64,000 nt of DNA, taken from positions 62,001 through 126,000 of the forward strand of contig NZ_FRCL01000008.1 of NCBI RefSeq assembly GCF_900142885.1, written 5' to 3'. This DNA is from Flavobacterium xinjiangense. Lineage in GTDB: Bacteria; Bacteroidota; Bacteroidia; Flavobacteriales; Flavobacteriaceae. Below the pieces are notes generated by a model. The model was not told where the DNA came from and made no database searches. It was given only the letters and a program-made list of their open reading frames with translations. This document shows positions 53,751-62,875 of the stretch, piece after piece (the stretch's first letter is position 1; every line of letters begins with the position of its first letter). Position numbers and translations under genes: made by a program.

Positions 53751-54517
53751 AAAGAATAGCAATACTAGCCGTGGTGGTATTAATGATGTCATGTAAATCG
53801 AAAGCGATTGTGGCTGAGGCAAGTGTAAATGCCACTCATTTGACTGCAAATAAAATTATAGAAAACCATTACAACAATAAAAACAATTTTTCTACATTAT
53901 ATATTAAGTCGAATGCACGTTATGTCGATGACAAACAGACACAAAATGTTACGGCCGAAATAAAAATCAAGAAAGACGAACAGATTTTGATAAGCATTCG
54001 TTTTCTGGGAATTACAATGGCAAAAGCATTGATTACGCCAACATCAGTAAGCTATTACGAGAAAATCAACGGTAGTTATTTTGAAGGAGATTTTAGAGGG
54101 TTGAGCCAATGGTTAGGAACCGATTTAAATTTCACTAAAATTCAAAATATGTTGTTAGGAGATGCAATAGATGATTTGAATAAAGGAAAATATACGGAGT
54201 CACTGGCGGAACAAACGTACAGATTAGACGACGTTTCGAATAGTAATACTAAAAAATCGTTTTTCTTTGACGCTGATAAATTTTTGGTAAAAAGACAGGA
54301 AATAACACAAACTGCCGAAAACAGAACGATAAAAGTAGCATATTCAGACAGTAAAGTATATAACGAAGCTACATTGCCTTCTAGCGTTTTAATAAACACG
54401 TTACAGACGAAAGGGAAGACCGAAATAAATTTAGATTACAACACCGTATCCTTCAATGAAGAACTTTCTTTTCCTTATAGTGTTCCAAATGGGTATAAAA
54501 GAATTATAATTAAGTAA
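53747..54517 (+). CDS. DUF4292 family lipoprotein (LolA/LolB-like fold proposed)
   Basis: The 256-residue lipoprotein (lipobox MMSC, Cys16) has the family pattern of an outer-membrane-facing beta-sheet domain. ARYVDDKQTQNVTAEIKIKKDEQILISIRFLGITMAKALITP (split across about 62-105) is the conserved core. DUF4292 members are related to lipoprotein carriers of the LolA/LolB type by fold, as I recall; function is not established. It is coupled to the TPR protein upstream and followed by the EnvC-like gene. Confidence 0.82.
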   Translation: MKRIAILAVVVLMMSCKSKAIVAEASVNATHLTANKIIENHYNNKNNFSTLYIKSNARYVDDKQTQNVTAEIKIKKDEQILISIRFLGITMAKALITPTSVSYYEKINGSYFEGDFRGLSQWLGTDLNFTKIQNMLLGDAIDDLNKGKYTESLAEQTYRLDDVSNSNTKKSFFFDADKFLVKRQEITQTAENRTIKVAYSDSKVYNEATLPSSVLINTLQTKGKTEINLDYNTVSFNEELSFPYSVPNGYKRIIIK

Positions 54518-54541
54518 ATTTGTAAAAAATATTTTTTTAGT

Positions 54542-55795
54542 ATGCCAAAATTTCTCCTTACCCTAATTTTTATATGTACGTCTTCACTGCTGTGGAGCCA
54601 AGAATCACAACAAGAAAAATTAGAAGCACGAAAAGCCCAAATCCAAAAAGAGATACGCGAAAACGAAAAACTTTTGCAGAGCGTAAAGAAAAAAGAAAAA
54701 AGTGCGATAAATGTAATTGTGATCCAAAGCAATAAGATAAAGCTAAAGGAAAAATTAATAACCACGACCGAAAAGCAGACTAAACTTTTGGGTAATGACA
54801 TGTACGTTAATCAGGTAAAAATCAATAAGCTTAAGAAAGAATTAGAAATCCTTAAAGCTGATTATGCCAAGATGATTGTGAAATCCTATAAAAGCCGTTC
54901 AGAGGAAAGTAGAGCTATGTTCTTGTTGTCTTCAGAGAATTTTTTGCAGGCGTATAAAAGAGCGCAATACATGAAGCAGTACACCAATTATCGGAAAATG
55001 CAAGGCGAGGAGATAAGTTCAAAATCCAACCAACTCCTTGATTACAACGGTAGATTAAATGTGCAAAAAACGGCCAAGCAAAAACTGATTGCCGAAAAAG
55101 AGAAGGAAAGATTATCTTTAGAAAAAGAGAAGCAAGAGCAGGAAAAATTAGTAAGTTCTATTAAAAAAGATAAAAATAAACTTCAGGCAGATATTAGAAA
55201 AAAACAACAGGAGGCGCGTTCTATCGACAAACAAATTAATAGAATTGTCCGAGAAGCCATTGCGGCCGCAAATAGAAAAGCAGCATTGGAAAGAGCCAAG
55301 GCGAATCCAAGTGCGCCGGTCTCTAAAGTTGCGGTTTCCTCATCAAAGATAGAATTGACACCGGAATCTAAATTAATTGCGGATAACTTCAGAGCCAATA
55401 GAGGACGATTACCTTATCCGGTAGAAAAAGGTTTTATTTCATTGGGTTTCGGAGATCAACCCCATCCCGTATTTAGTACGTTGACAATTCATAACAGTGG
55501 TGTAGAAATCACAACAGAACAAGGTTCAAATGCCCGAGCTGTGTTTGGTGGAGAAGTAACAAGTGTAATTGTTTTATCTCCTTTAAACAAAGCGGTAATG
55601 ATTCAGCATGGAGATTTCTTTACTGTTTATCAAAACTTAAGTTCAGTTTCTGTTAGCAAAGGGGATAAGGTGAGCATTAAACAAAGTTTAGGAAGGGTAA
55701 GAACCAATAACGAAACAGGAAAAACGATTATCAAATTTTTAATCCTTCAAAATACAACCTACAATAACCCACAGAGTTGGTTGTCACCAAGGTAA
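54542..55795 (+). CDS. EnvC-like protein with coiled coil and degenerate LytM domain
   Basis: A signal peptide (about 1-20) is followed by a long coiled coil (about 22-270) and a C-terminal LytM/M23 fold (about 295-415). The zinc motifs are altered. The expected HxGxD appears as IHNSGVEI (Glu for Asp), and the second HxH region reads YQNL, so the last histidine is missing. As in E. coli EnvC, the domain is therefore likely non-catalytic and may activate an amidase at septation. It follows the DUF4292 gene by 24 bases. Confidence 0.85.
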   Translation: MPKFLLTLIFICTSSLLWSQESQQEKLEARKAQIQKEIRENEKLLQSVKKKEKSAINVIVIQSNKIKLKEKLITTTEKQTKLLGNDMYVNQVKINKLKKELEILKADYAKMIVKSYKSRSEESRAMFLLSSENFLQAYKRAQYMKQYTNYRKMQGEEISSKSNQLLDYNGRLNVQKTAKQKLIAEKEKERLSLEKEKQEQEKLVSSIKKDKNKLQADIRKKQQEARSIDKQINRIVREAIAAANRKAALERAKANPSAPVSKVAVSSSKIELTPESKLIADNFRANRGRLPYPVEKGFISLGFGDQPHPVFSTLTIHNSGVEITTEQGSNARAVFGGEVTSVIVLSPLNKAVMIQHGDFFTVYQNLSSVSVSKGDKVSIKQSLGRVRTNNETGKTIIKFLILQNTTYNNPQSWLSPR

Positions 55796-55853
55796 TCAGA
55801 TCAATAGAGAGGAAGAGAATTTATTGAATTCATTTCCTTTATATTTTTAAATT

Positions 55854-55898
55854 AAAACAGCATCTCAGGATTTATAATTCAGGATGCTGTTTTTTTTG
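55854..55898 (+). terminator. Intrinsic terminator of the nucleotidyltransferase-to-EnvC-like cluster
   Basis: AAAACAGCATC (55854-55864) pairs with GATGCTGTTTT (55883-55893) around an 18-base loop, followed by a T-run. It closes the operon 58 bases after the EnvC-like stop. Confidence 0.8.
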
Positions 55899-56046
55899 GA
55901 CCCTTAATTAGAAGATATTCATTAAGGACTAGCAGGTTTCATTTTTAATATTTATGCATAAAAAAACAACCTATTCTCATCACAAGAATAGGGCGTTTCT
56001 ATTTTATAAAGCTAGAATGAAACTAACTTTTGTATTCTTTATATTG

Positions 56047-56898
56047 TTAGTGAAAAGAAGATTTTATAGCTTCCATTGTGCTTGGAGTAGACCATTGACC
56101 AGCAACAATAATACGTCTGATCGTATACAACGGATCTACAGAATCTCTTTTTGTCGCTAAGATATAAGCCATTTGATATCCGCTCTTTTTTAACTCAGGA
56201 ATCGCTGCTTTATTCCATAAACCGAATGGATATGCAAAATACGTCACCGGTTTGCCAATGATTTCTTCAAGCTTAGCTTTTGGTTTTACCAATTGCGTAT
56301 TCCAGTCGTCACCAGCATATTTAGTTACCATATGATGGTCCCAAGTATGTGCTGCAACAGTATTTCCACTATCGGATAAATTTTTAATTTGCTCTTTGCT
56401 CATATAGCCCGGACGACCAATCGAAACGGTCATTACAAAGAACACGCCTTTAAACCCGTATTTTTTCATTTCTGCCGCACCAATGCTAAATTGCTCCCCT
56501 CTAGTATCGTCAAACGTAATCATTACCGGATTTGAAGGTAATGGAACATCATAGGCTAGATAGTCATAAAGTTGATTAGGCAAAATACTATGGTAGCCGG
56601 CATCAGATAAGGCTTTCATTTGCTGCGCAAAATTTCGTGGTGAAACAGTATATGTTTTTGTCATTTCACCATCACCCGCTTTTAATTCTTTGATGTTATG
56701 ATAGCATAATATAGGCACTTCTTTTTTGGAAAGAATCGTCGCCGCGTCATTGGCGGTCGTTTTTTGAGGTGTTGTTTTTGTTACAGCAGCCGCAGTTTCT
56801 GTAGCTTCAGCAGCTTCAGTTTTGGGTTTATCAGATTTTGTATTACAGCTCACCAATAAAAAAAGACCTGCAAAAACTAAAAAAGCACTATTTTTCAT
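56047..56898 (-). CDS. Polysaccharide deacetylase family lipoprotein (CE4/NodB domain)
   Basis: A 283-residue lipoprotein (Cys18) with a Thr/Ala-rich linker (20-50). The NodB-type domain has TFDD (128-131, catalytic base and metal aspartates), HTWDHH (184-189, metal histidines) and FAYPFG near the C-terminus. It removes acetyl groups from a polysaccharide or peptidoglycan-type glycan at the cell surface. It lies 24 bases downstream of a partner lipoprotein gene on the same strand. Confidence 0.9.
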   Translation of the reverse strand: MKNSAFLVFAGLFLLVSCNTKSDKPKTEAAEATETAAAVTKTTPQKTTANDAATILSKKEVPILCYHNIKELKAGDGEMTKTYTVSPRNFAQQMKALSDAGYHSILPNQLYDYLAYDVPLPSNPVMITFDDTRGEQFSIGAAEMKKYGFKGVFFVMTVSIGRPGYMSKEQIKNLSDSGNTVAAHTWDHHMVTKYAGDDWNTQLVKPKAKLEEIIGKPVTYFAYPFGLWNKAAIPELKKSGYQMAYILATKRDSVDPLYTIRRIIVAGQWSTPSTMEAIKSSFH

Positions 56899-56922
56899 AA
56901 ATCGAAAGTTTGTTTAAAGGAA

Positions 56923-57948
56923 TTATTGGTATTGAATGTAGCTAGGTTTAGGCGTAAATTTGACTAACTCTTCCGGCGTATACATCACCCAATTTTTTCT
57001 AATATCATTTTTGTAGAACAATTTAAACCCTGTAAACTGAACCGGTTCTCTATAAATATAACTCACATATGAATCCTTTTTTAGCACTTTATCGCCAAAA
57101 CCATCCATGTCCATTACTATTTGAACTTCTGGCACCTTTTTTATGTTTTTATAATTTTTCACCATTCCTTGCGTAAAACGATGTACGACAAGTACTTTTG
57201 GAGTCAATTTATTTTTACGTACAATGTCGACTAAAATATCAATAGCGTCATTGATGTCATCTGCGGTAAAAGTCCCAATTTTTGATCCAGGAATCTCTCC
57301 ATTTTTCAATGAAAATTCAGGGTCAATTCCTAAATGAACATTAGGCATTGAAAGGTATTGCACCAAATTGGTAACTTCATCTTTTACATTACTGTGTCCC
57401 ACTTGGATATCTACAAACACTAAAGCATTAATAGGTTTTGCCCAACTTAGAATCGTATCGATTTGCTTGAATGGCATTCTCATACGGTGTTTGTTGTCTT
57501 TACCAGGAGCACCTTGAGCTGTAACAGCAATGTAATGCAAGGCCGGGATTGCCTTCACAGAAGGGTCGGCAGCTTGCCATTTAGCTACTTCACCTTGTAA
57601 TTTCTTAAGCATTTGTGCTCTTGGTATTTCTCCTAAAATCCCCATTCTTGTCGAATATAGATTCCCATAATAAGCAATGATTCTATTGTATGGCAATAAT
57701 GCTCCGGCCAAAGGATAAGGTGCCTTTACCGGCCATCTACCTGTAGTGTCGTTATTGCTTAAAGCCACCATCCTTTTATTGAAATCAATAGTGTCAATGG
57801 TTTGGATAATTGGTTCTTTTACGGAATCAGTTTGAACAGTTGTAGTTTTATCTTTTCCATTTTCTATGTCAGCAGCTTTTCCACGATTGCAACTGGATAC
57901 TAAAAACAATATTGGAAGGATTAGGAATGCAAAAAGTGGCTTTTTCAT
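56923..57948 (-). CDS. Lipoprotein of unknown function paired with the deacetylase
   Basis: The 341-residue lipoprotein (lipobox VSSC, Cys20) has a short polar linker and a globular domain. Its order of beta strands and helices suggests a TIM-barrel: YNRIIAYYGNLYS near 88-100, ALVFVDIQVGH near 174-184, VHLGIDPEFSL near 204-214 and VQIVMDMDGFGD near 274-285. The acidic residues at strand ends look like glycoside hydrolase sites. I do not recognise a named family. Co-transcription with the deacetylase suggests joint action on a surface glycan. Confidence 0.6.
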   Translation of the reverse strand: MKKPLFAFLILPILFLVSSCNRGKAADIENGKDKTTTVQTDSVKEPIIQTIDTIDFNKRMVALSNNDTTGRWPVKAPYPLAGALLPYNRIIAYYGNLYSTRMGILGEIPRAQMLKKLQGEVAKWQAADPSVKAIPALHYIAVTAQGAPGKDNKHRMRMPFKQIDTILSWAKPINALVFVDIQVGHSNVKDEVTNLVQYLSMPNVHLGIDPEFSLKNGEIPGSKIGTFTADDINDAIDILVDIVRKNKLTPKVLVVHRFTQGMVKNYKNIKKVPEVQIVMDMDGFGDKVLKKDSYVSYIYREPVQFTGFKLFYKNDIRKNWVMYTPEELVKFTPKPSYIQYQ

Positions 57949-59193
57949 AAATTAAGTCTATTTATTTTTCATTGCAAATATAAAGTATTTTAAGAACGGC
58001 TCGTCCATTAAAATAGTATTATGCGGTATAATTTTTATATAATTCACGGATTAGTCAAGATATAGGTGCTAGTTTTAACAGCGTACTTTTTATGGCTAAT
58101 AAATAATCAGGTCGGGTTAATATTAGTAATCTTGTTAATTAGAAAAGGCCTCTTTTTTGGAAGCCTTGTAAAATCATTCACCATTTCTTAAAACACTAGT
58201 TATTGAAAACTATCACGTCAGAAAAAATTCTTATTGGATTATTTTGAATAAAAAGCAAACCATACCAACAATCAATAAGTATAGAATTTTTATCATAATA
58301 TTTAAGTTTATAGTTATTTCCTTTAAAATAATTATATGCAAAAAAACGAGTATTATTTTATTTATGCAATACCCACTTTTGGTGATATTGTTCAAATATA
58401 ATTATTTTTTAAAGAATGTAGCTAATTAGTATTGATTTAGTAAATTTTTAGTAATATATCAGCGCTTTTTTAATTGTTAGTAGCCAGAAGTTAAGACTTT
58501 TCAACCGTTTTGAATTAGTGAATTTCAAATTAGTAAGCTTTGTGTGAATCATTCTTAATTTATTCCGTATTATCATTAAATAGTACTAGATTAGTTTTTG
58601 AAAGCTAAAAATACAATTTAGGCAGCAACAAAAAAGACTATCGTCACCGACAGTCTCCTTTTCGCTTTACAACACTTGATTAACCAAAACCCCATTATAA
58701 CATGGAAGTCATAAAGCAATGCAATATTTTAAAATAAACTTTGGCGGGAAACTTCTTAGGAGTCGATTAGCAAAGTGTTTCAATCAAGAACAAATTACAA
58801 ATCAAAACAGTATTGAAACTTCCCTATTTCAGCATGCTGTTTCCAAAGTTTAGAATATTAATTTCTGAATTATCGACTATTATGCATTACAAACATAATT
58901 CACTCTAGACTAGCTATTTTACGGTTTCCCGTAAAAGAATGATTTTTTTTAAATTAAATACATTTGGGGATTAGTAAAACAGTTTCCTTCACTTATTAAA
59001 TGAAAGCAAATCGCACTCGATCTTTAGTCTTAAACAGAATGTGATAAGGTAGTTTTGTTTTGGGAGTGTAAAGGAATGAAGGTATTGAGTCTGCAAATCA
59101 AAGCCGAAACTTCAGTTCTTTTCTAATATAAAAGAAAACAGTAACTTTATAAAAATTTAGCAACTTTTTTATAAAATCAATTCATCAAAAAAC
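57949..59193. other. 1.2-kb gene-poor stretch
   Basis: No convincing protein gene is visible on either strand over about 1,245 A+T-rich bases. A 61-codon frame at 58244 is low-complexity and has no supporting start context. A minus-strand terminator-like hairpin at 58631-58655 is the main structure, and the unannotated bases to its right could hold a small RNA. The 3' part serves as leader of the TonB receptor gene. Confidence 0.55.
58631..58655 (-). terminator. Minus-strand terminator-like hairpin without an associated gene
   Basis: GACTATCG (58636-58643) pairs with CGACAGTC (58648-58655) with one mismatch and a 4-base loop. Read on the minus strand, the stem is followed by TTTTTTG. No minus-strand gene lies within 500 bases upstream of it in that direction. 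Confidence 0.5.
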
Positions 59194-61281
59194 TTGAAAA
59201 ACTATAAACTTTCATTTTTCATCAATTTTTTGTTTCTATTTTACTTTACATCAATTTTTAGTCAAGTAGAAAAAGATACGGTTGCTCTTTCAGAAATCAC
59301 ATTGAAGGGTTCTCCCATCAAAAATGTTCTTCAAAATGTTGCGGCATCCGTTTCGGTGATCACTATTGCCGATATTAATAAAAGTGACGGAATTATAATG
59401 ACTCCGGTTTTAAATAAGATTCCCGGCGTTACCATGCAACAAGGTGCTTTGAACACCAATAGGATTACGATTCGAGGTATTGGTGCACGATCTCAATATG
59501 AAACTAATAAAATAAAAGCCTATTTTGATGGGATTCCATTGACTTCTGGTGAAGGCGAAACCACTATTGATGATATTGATTTGGCTTCAATCGAAAAAAT
59601 TGAAATTATAAAAGGACCAAATTCCACTAGTTTTGGTTCCGGTTTGGGTGGAGTGATTCAGCTTTTTTCAAGGGAAACCCCTTTGTTCGAATCATTTGGA
59701 AAATCAACTGTTACTTTTGGTAGTTTTGGTTTGTTGCAGCAACGTCTTTCGGCAGGATACAGCGATTCCAAAGCGAATGTATTCACAAGTTATACAGATT
59801 TAGAAAGCGATGGATTTAGAGCCAATAGTTCCTATAACAGAAAATCATTTAACCTGCATGGCAAACAAAAAATTAGTGCCAACGGAATTTTGTCATTTTT
59901 GGGAACGTTCACCCGATTGAAAGCTTATATCCCAAGTTCTATAAATGAGACGGATTTAAAAAATAATCCAGAGAAGGCAGCCGCTACTTGGGCAGCCGCA
60001 CAAGGTTTTGAGTCGTATGATAAATTCATGTTCGGATTAGGATATGATCATCAATTATCTAAAAAATGTTCCATACAAACCAGTGTTTTTTCTAATTTTA
60101 AAGACGCTTATGAGCCCAGACCGTTTGATATTTTGGATGAAAATATAAGTTCGGCGGGTTTTCGTTCCAATGTAAATTATAAAGACCAATTGTTTTCTTT
60201 GCCCTTTGAACTGAGTTTTGGCACCGAATTATTAACGGAAAAGTATGAGTATTCCCTTTTTGAAAATTTATACCAATCGCAACGGGGTCAGGGAAGTATT
60301 CAAGGTGATGAATTCAGCGCCATCAAACAAAATCGAAAATACACCAACTACTTTTTACAAATGGAACTTTGGATTTCCAAAAAGCTGCATCTGGAAACCG
60401 GAGTTGCATTAAACACAACCAAATATTCGTTAGAAGATGTTTTCAAAAATAATTCTGGCAGTCAAAAAATGCCATTCACTTTTGGAAATGTTTGGTCGCC
60501 AAGAGTTGGTTTGTCCTATAAAATAAGCAAAGGAAAAAACATGTTTACATCAGTTAGTAAAGGATTTTCGGTTCCATCAGTTGCAGAAACATTTACTGCC
60601 GAAGGTCAAATAAATACCAATTTGAAACCAGAATTGGGTTGGAATTATGAATTGGGCTTCAAAGGGAATTGGCTTGGAAATAAAGTATACACCGAAGTAA
60701 CGTTTTATACCACACAAATTGAAAATTTATTAGTGGCACGTCGCACTGCCAATGACCAATTTGTAGGGATTAATGCAGGCAGCAGTTCTCATACGGGTTT
60801 AGAATTCTTGGTTAATTATAAAATTTTAGAACAGACCCAACTTCAAATTACGCCTTATTTTTCATGTGCAGTGAATAACTTTAAATTCAAAGAATTTTTG
60901 GATGGAGATGCTGATTATTCAGGAAACCAATTAACAGGCGTTCCCGAAAAACAATTCAATTTTGGACTGGATTTAAACACAAAAAACGGATTTAGTGTCA
61001 ACACCTCTTTCCGAACGATGGGTAAAATTCCGTTGAACGATTCCAATACAAAATATAGTGAGCGCTATTCGTTGCTTGATCTTAAAACGACGTATGTTTT
61101 TACCATTCTTAAAATCCTAAAAACAGAGTTGAATACTGGAATTAATAATGCATTGGACACTAAATACGCAGCTAACATTTTGCCTAACGCAGTTGGTTTT
61201 GGAAATGCTGCTCCACGATATTTTTATCCGGGAAATCCCGTCAATTATTATGGAGGTTTTTCGGTAGCGTATGTTTTTTAG
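59194..61281 (+). CDS. TonB-dependent receptor resembling the PQQ receptor PqqU (YncD)
   Basis: A 695-residue outer-membrane receptor with signal peptide (to about 24, IFSQ), plug domain and 22-strand barrel ending in an aromatic residue. The plug segments ITIRGIGARSQY (91-102), FDGIP (111-115), DIDLASIEKIEIIKGP (about 127-142) and GSGLGGV line up well with E. coli YncD/PqqU, as does the total length. The SDGFRANS and PSSINETDLKNNP segments also align. The start is TTG. It lies tail-to-tail, 22 bases from a cytochrome c gene beside a PQQ-type dehydrogenase. Import of PQQ is an inference from these facts. Confidence 0.8.
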   Translation: MKNYKLSFFINFLFLFYFTSIFSQVEKDTVALSEITLKGSPIKNVLQNVAASVSVITIADINKSDGIIMTPVLNKIPGVTMQQGALNTNRITIRGIGARSQYETNKIKAYFDGIPLTSGEGETTIDDIDLASIEKIEIIKGPNSTSFGSGLGGVIQLFSRETPLFESFGKSTVTFGSFGLLQQRLSAGYSDSKANVFTSYTDLESDGFRANSSYNRKSFNLHGKQKISANGILSFLGTFTRLKAYIPSSINETDLKNNPEKAAATWAAAQGFESYDKFMFGLGYDHQLSKKCSIQTSVFSNFKDAYEPRPFDILDENISSAGFRSNVNYKDQLFSLPFELSFGTELLTEKYEYSLFENLYQSQRGQGSIQGDEFSAIKQNRKYTNYFLQMELWISKKLHLETGVALNTTKYSLEDVFKNNSGSQKMPFTFGNVWSPRVGLSYKISKGKNMFTSVSKGFSVPSVAETFTAEGQINTNLKPELGWNYELGFKGNWLGNKVYTEVTFYTTQIENLLVARRTANDQFVGINAGSSSHTGLEFLVNYKILEQTQLQITPYFSCAVNNFKFKEFLDGDADYSGNQLTGVPEKQFNFGLDLNTKNGFSVNTSFRTMGKIPLNDSNTKYSERYSLLDLKTTYVFTILKILKTELNTGINNALDTKYAANILPNAVGFGNAAPRYFYPGNPVNYYGGFSVAYVF

Positions 61282-61303
61282 ATAGAAATCCTAAGTCTGG
61301 ATT

Positions 61304-61747
61304 TTATTTTTTAATGGCTGCGACTTCTTTCTCGGTTACAACTTTCGTTTGTTTATTGCTCCAAGAAGTCATAATGTAATTCATCACATCAGCAACTTCC
61401 TGATCCGTTAGTCCCATGGCAGGCATGCTGTTATTGTACTTGATTTTATTGACAACAATTTCGCCGCTTTGTCCAAATTTCACGGCTGCGATGCTTTGAT
61501 TTCTCTTGCTTTTCAACCAGTCAGAACCGTCAAGAGGAGGGAAGTTCTTAGTGTCTCCTTTGCCATTTGCACCATGACATTGCATGCAAAAATCAGCATA
61601 AATTTCTTTTCCGGGTGACTGAAGTTTTGAAACAACGGCGGTTTCTTTATTCAATTCAATATAATTGTATGTGAAAAATGGGTTTGTAAATGAGAAGCTT
61701 CCCCATACAAATACTCCAAATCCCAAAAATAATTTCGTTGTCAGCAT
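61304..61747 (-). CDS. c-type cytochrome (single heme)
   Basis: A 147-residue exported cytochrome with an N-terminal hydrophobic signal or anchor (about 1-22). The heme site CMQCHG (Cys54, Cys57, His58) and a likely axial Met in NSMPAMG (near 110) are present, followed by the DQEVADVMNYIMTSW helix usual for class I cytochromes. It begins 3 bases after the stop of the sugar dehydrogenase gene on the same strand and is probably its electron acceptor. Confidence 0.9.
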   Translation of the reverse strand: MLTTKLFLGFGVFVWGSFSFTNPFFTYNYIELNKETAVVSKLQSPGKEIYADFCMQCHGANGKGDTKNFPPLDGSDWLKSKRNQSIAAVKFGQSGEIVVNKIKYNNSMPAMGLTDQEVADVMNYIMTSWSNKQTKVVTEKEVAAIKK

Positions 61748-61750
61748 TGT

Positions 61751-62875
61751 TTAATTCGGTATGATTTTAATAATTCCTTTTCCTTCCACGCCCATATAAA
61801 TATAGCCATCCGGACCTTGCGCGACATTACGTACACGCCCAATATCGGTTGCGATTTTTTGTCTGCCAATAACTTCATTGCCTTTCAACTTTAGCAATTC
61901 AAGGTATTGGAATTTTAAAGAACCTACCAGTAAATGTCCTTTCCAGTCTGGATATTTATCGCTGGTTACAAAAGTCATTCCGCTTGGTGCGATGGACGGC
62001 AACCAATAATAAATAGGTTTTTCAATGCCTGGTTTTTCATTTTCTTTACTGATGGTTGTTCCGTCATAATCGATACCATAAGTAACAACAGGCCATCCGT
62101 AATTTGCTCCTTTTTTTATGATGTTGATTTCATCTCCACCTTGAGGTCCATGTTCATGTGCCCAAATTGCTCCAGTTACAGGATTTTTTGCCGTTCCTTG
62201 CGGGTTGCGATTTCCATAGGTATAAATCGCTTCTTTTGCTCCGGTCTGACCTATAAAGGGATTGTCTTTAGGGATGCTTCCGTCATCATTTAATCGGTAA
62301 ATTTTTCCGCCATCGCGTTTGATATCTTGCGGATTTACGAAATGCTCCCCACGTTCTCCCGCGGAGAAATACAAATAGCCGTCGTTGTCAAATGCAATTC
62401 GGGAACCAAAATGCTGTCCTTTTGTCGTGTTCGGAGTGGCTTTGTAGAGTGATTCGATTTGTGTGAGACTTCCGTCCAATAATTTGGCTCTAATGAGTTT
62501 AGTGTTCCCGCCGGTACCTTCGCCTTCATCGGAAGCATAAGTCATATAAATCCACCCATTTTTAGCATAATCAGGATGCAATACGATGTCTAATAATCCG
62601 CCTTGTCCACGGGAATATACTTTAGGTACATTTTTGACTTCTGTTTTTGTACCGTTTTTGATATGATAAAGAACACCGCTTTTTTCGGTAACTAACATGC
62701 TGCCGTCTGGCAACCAAGTCAGACCCCACGGAATAGCAATACCGGAGGCTACGGTTTCTAAAGTATATGTTTTTACTTCGTCTTTGATGGGAATGTCATT
62801 GGATTTGACCTGCGCATCGCAACTGAAAGATAGGAATGAAAGAATCGAAAGAGAAACTAGTGTGATTTTTTTCAT
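61751..62875 (-). CDS. PQQ-dependent sugar dehydrogenase (soluble/aldose dehydrogenase type)
   Basis: A 374-residue lipoprotein (FSC, Cys19) of the six-bladed beta-propeller glucose/sorbosone dehydrogenase family. GLTWLPDGSMLVTEKSG near 52-68, GQHFGSRIAFDNDGYLYFSAGERG near 153-176 (split), YGNRNPQG near 218-225 and WAHEHGPQGGDEIN near 236-249 form the PQQ and calcium sites. It oxidises aldoses in the periplasm or at the surface and passes electrons to the adjacent cytochrome. No PQQ biosynthesis genes are present in the window. Confidence 0.9.
   Translation of the reverse strand: MKKITLVSLSILSFLSFSCDAQVKSNDIPIKDEVKTYTLETVASGIAIPWGLTWLPDGSMLVTEKSGVLYHIKNGTKTEVKNVPKVYSRGQGGLLDIVLHPDYAKNGWIYMTYASDEGEGTGGNTKLIRAKLLDGSLTQIESLYKATPNTTKGQHFGSRIAFDNDGYLYFSAGERGEHFVNPQDIKRDGGKIYRLNDDGSIPKDNPFIGQTGAKEAIYTYGNRNPQGTAKNPVTGAIWAHEHGPQGGDEINIIKKGANYGWPVVTYGIDYDGTTISKENEKPGIEKPIYYWLPSIAPSGMTFVTSDKYPDWKGHLLVGSLKFQYLELLKLKGNEVIGRQKIATDIGRVRNVAQGPDGYIYMGVEGKGIIKIIPN

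Noticed and set aside
58244..58429. 61-codon frame in the 58-kb gap
   Set aside because: It opens with TTG, is isoleucine/lysine low-complexity and has no promoter or ribosome-binding context. It is typical of A+T-rich non-coding DNA.
58440..59193. Cobalamin or other metabolite riboswitch upstream of the TonB receptor
   Set aside because: I looked for the B12-box and TPP-like conserved segments and saw none.
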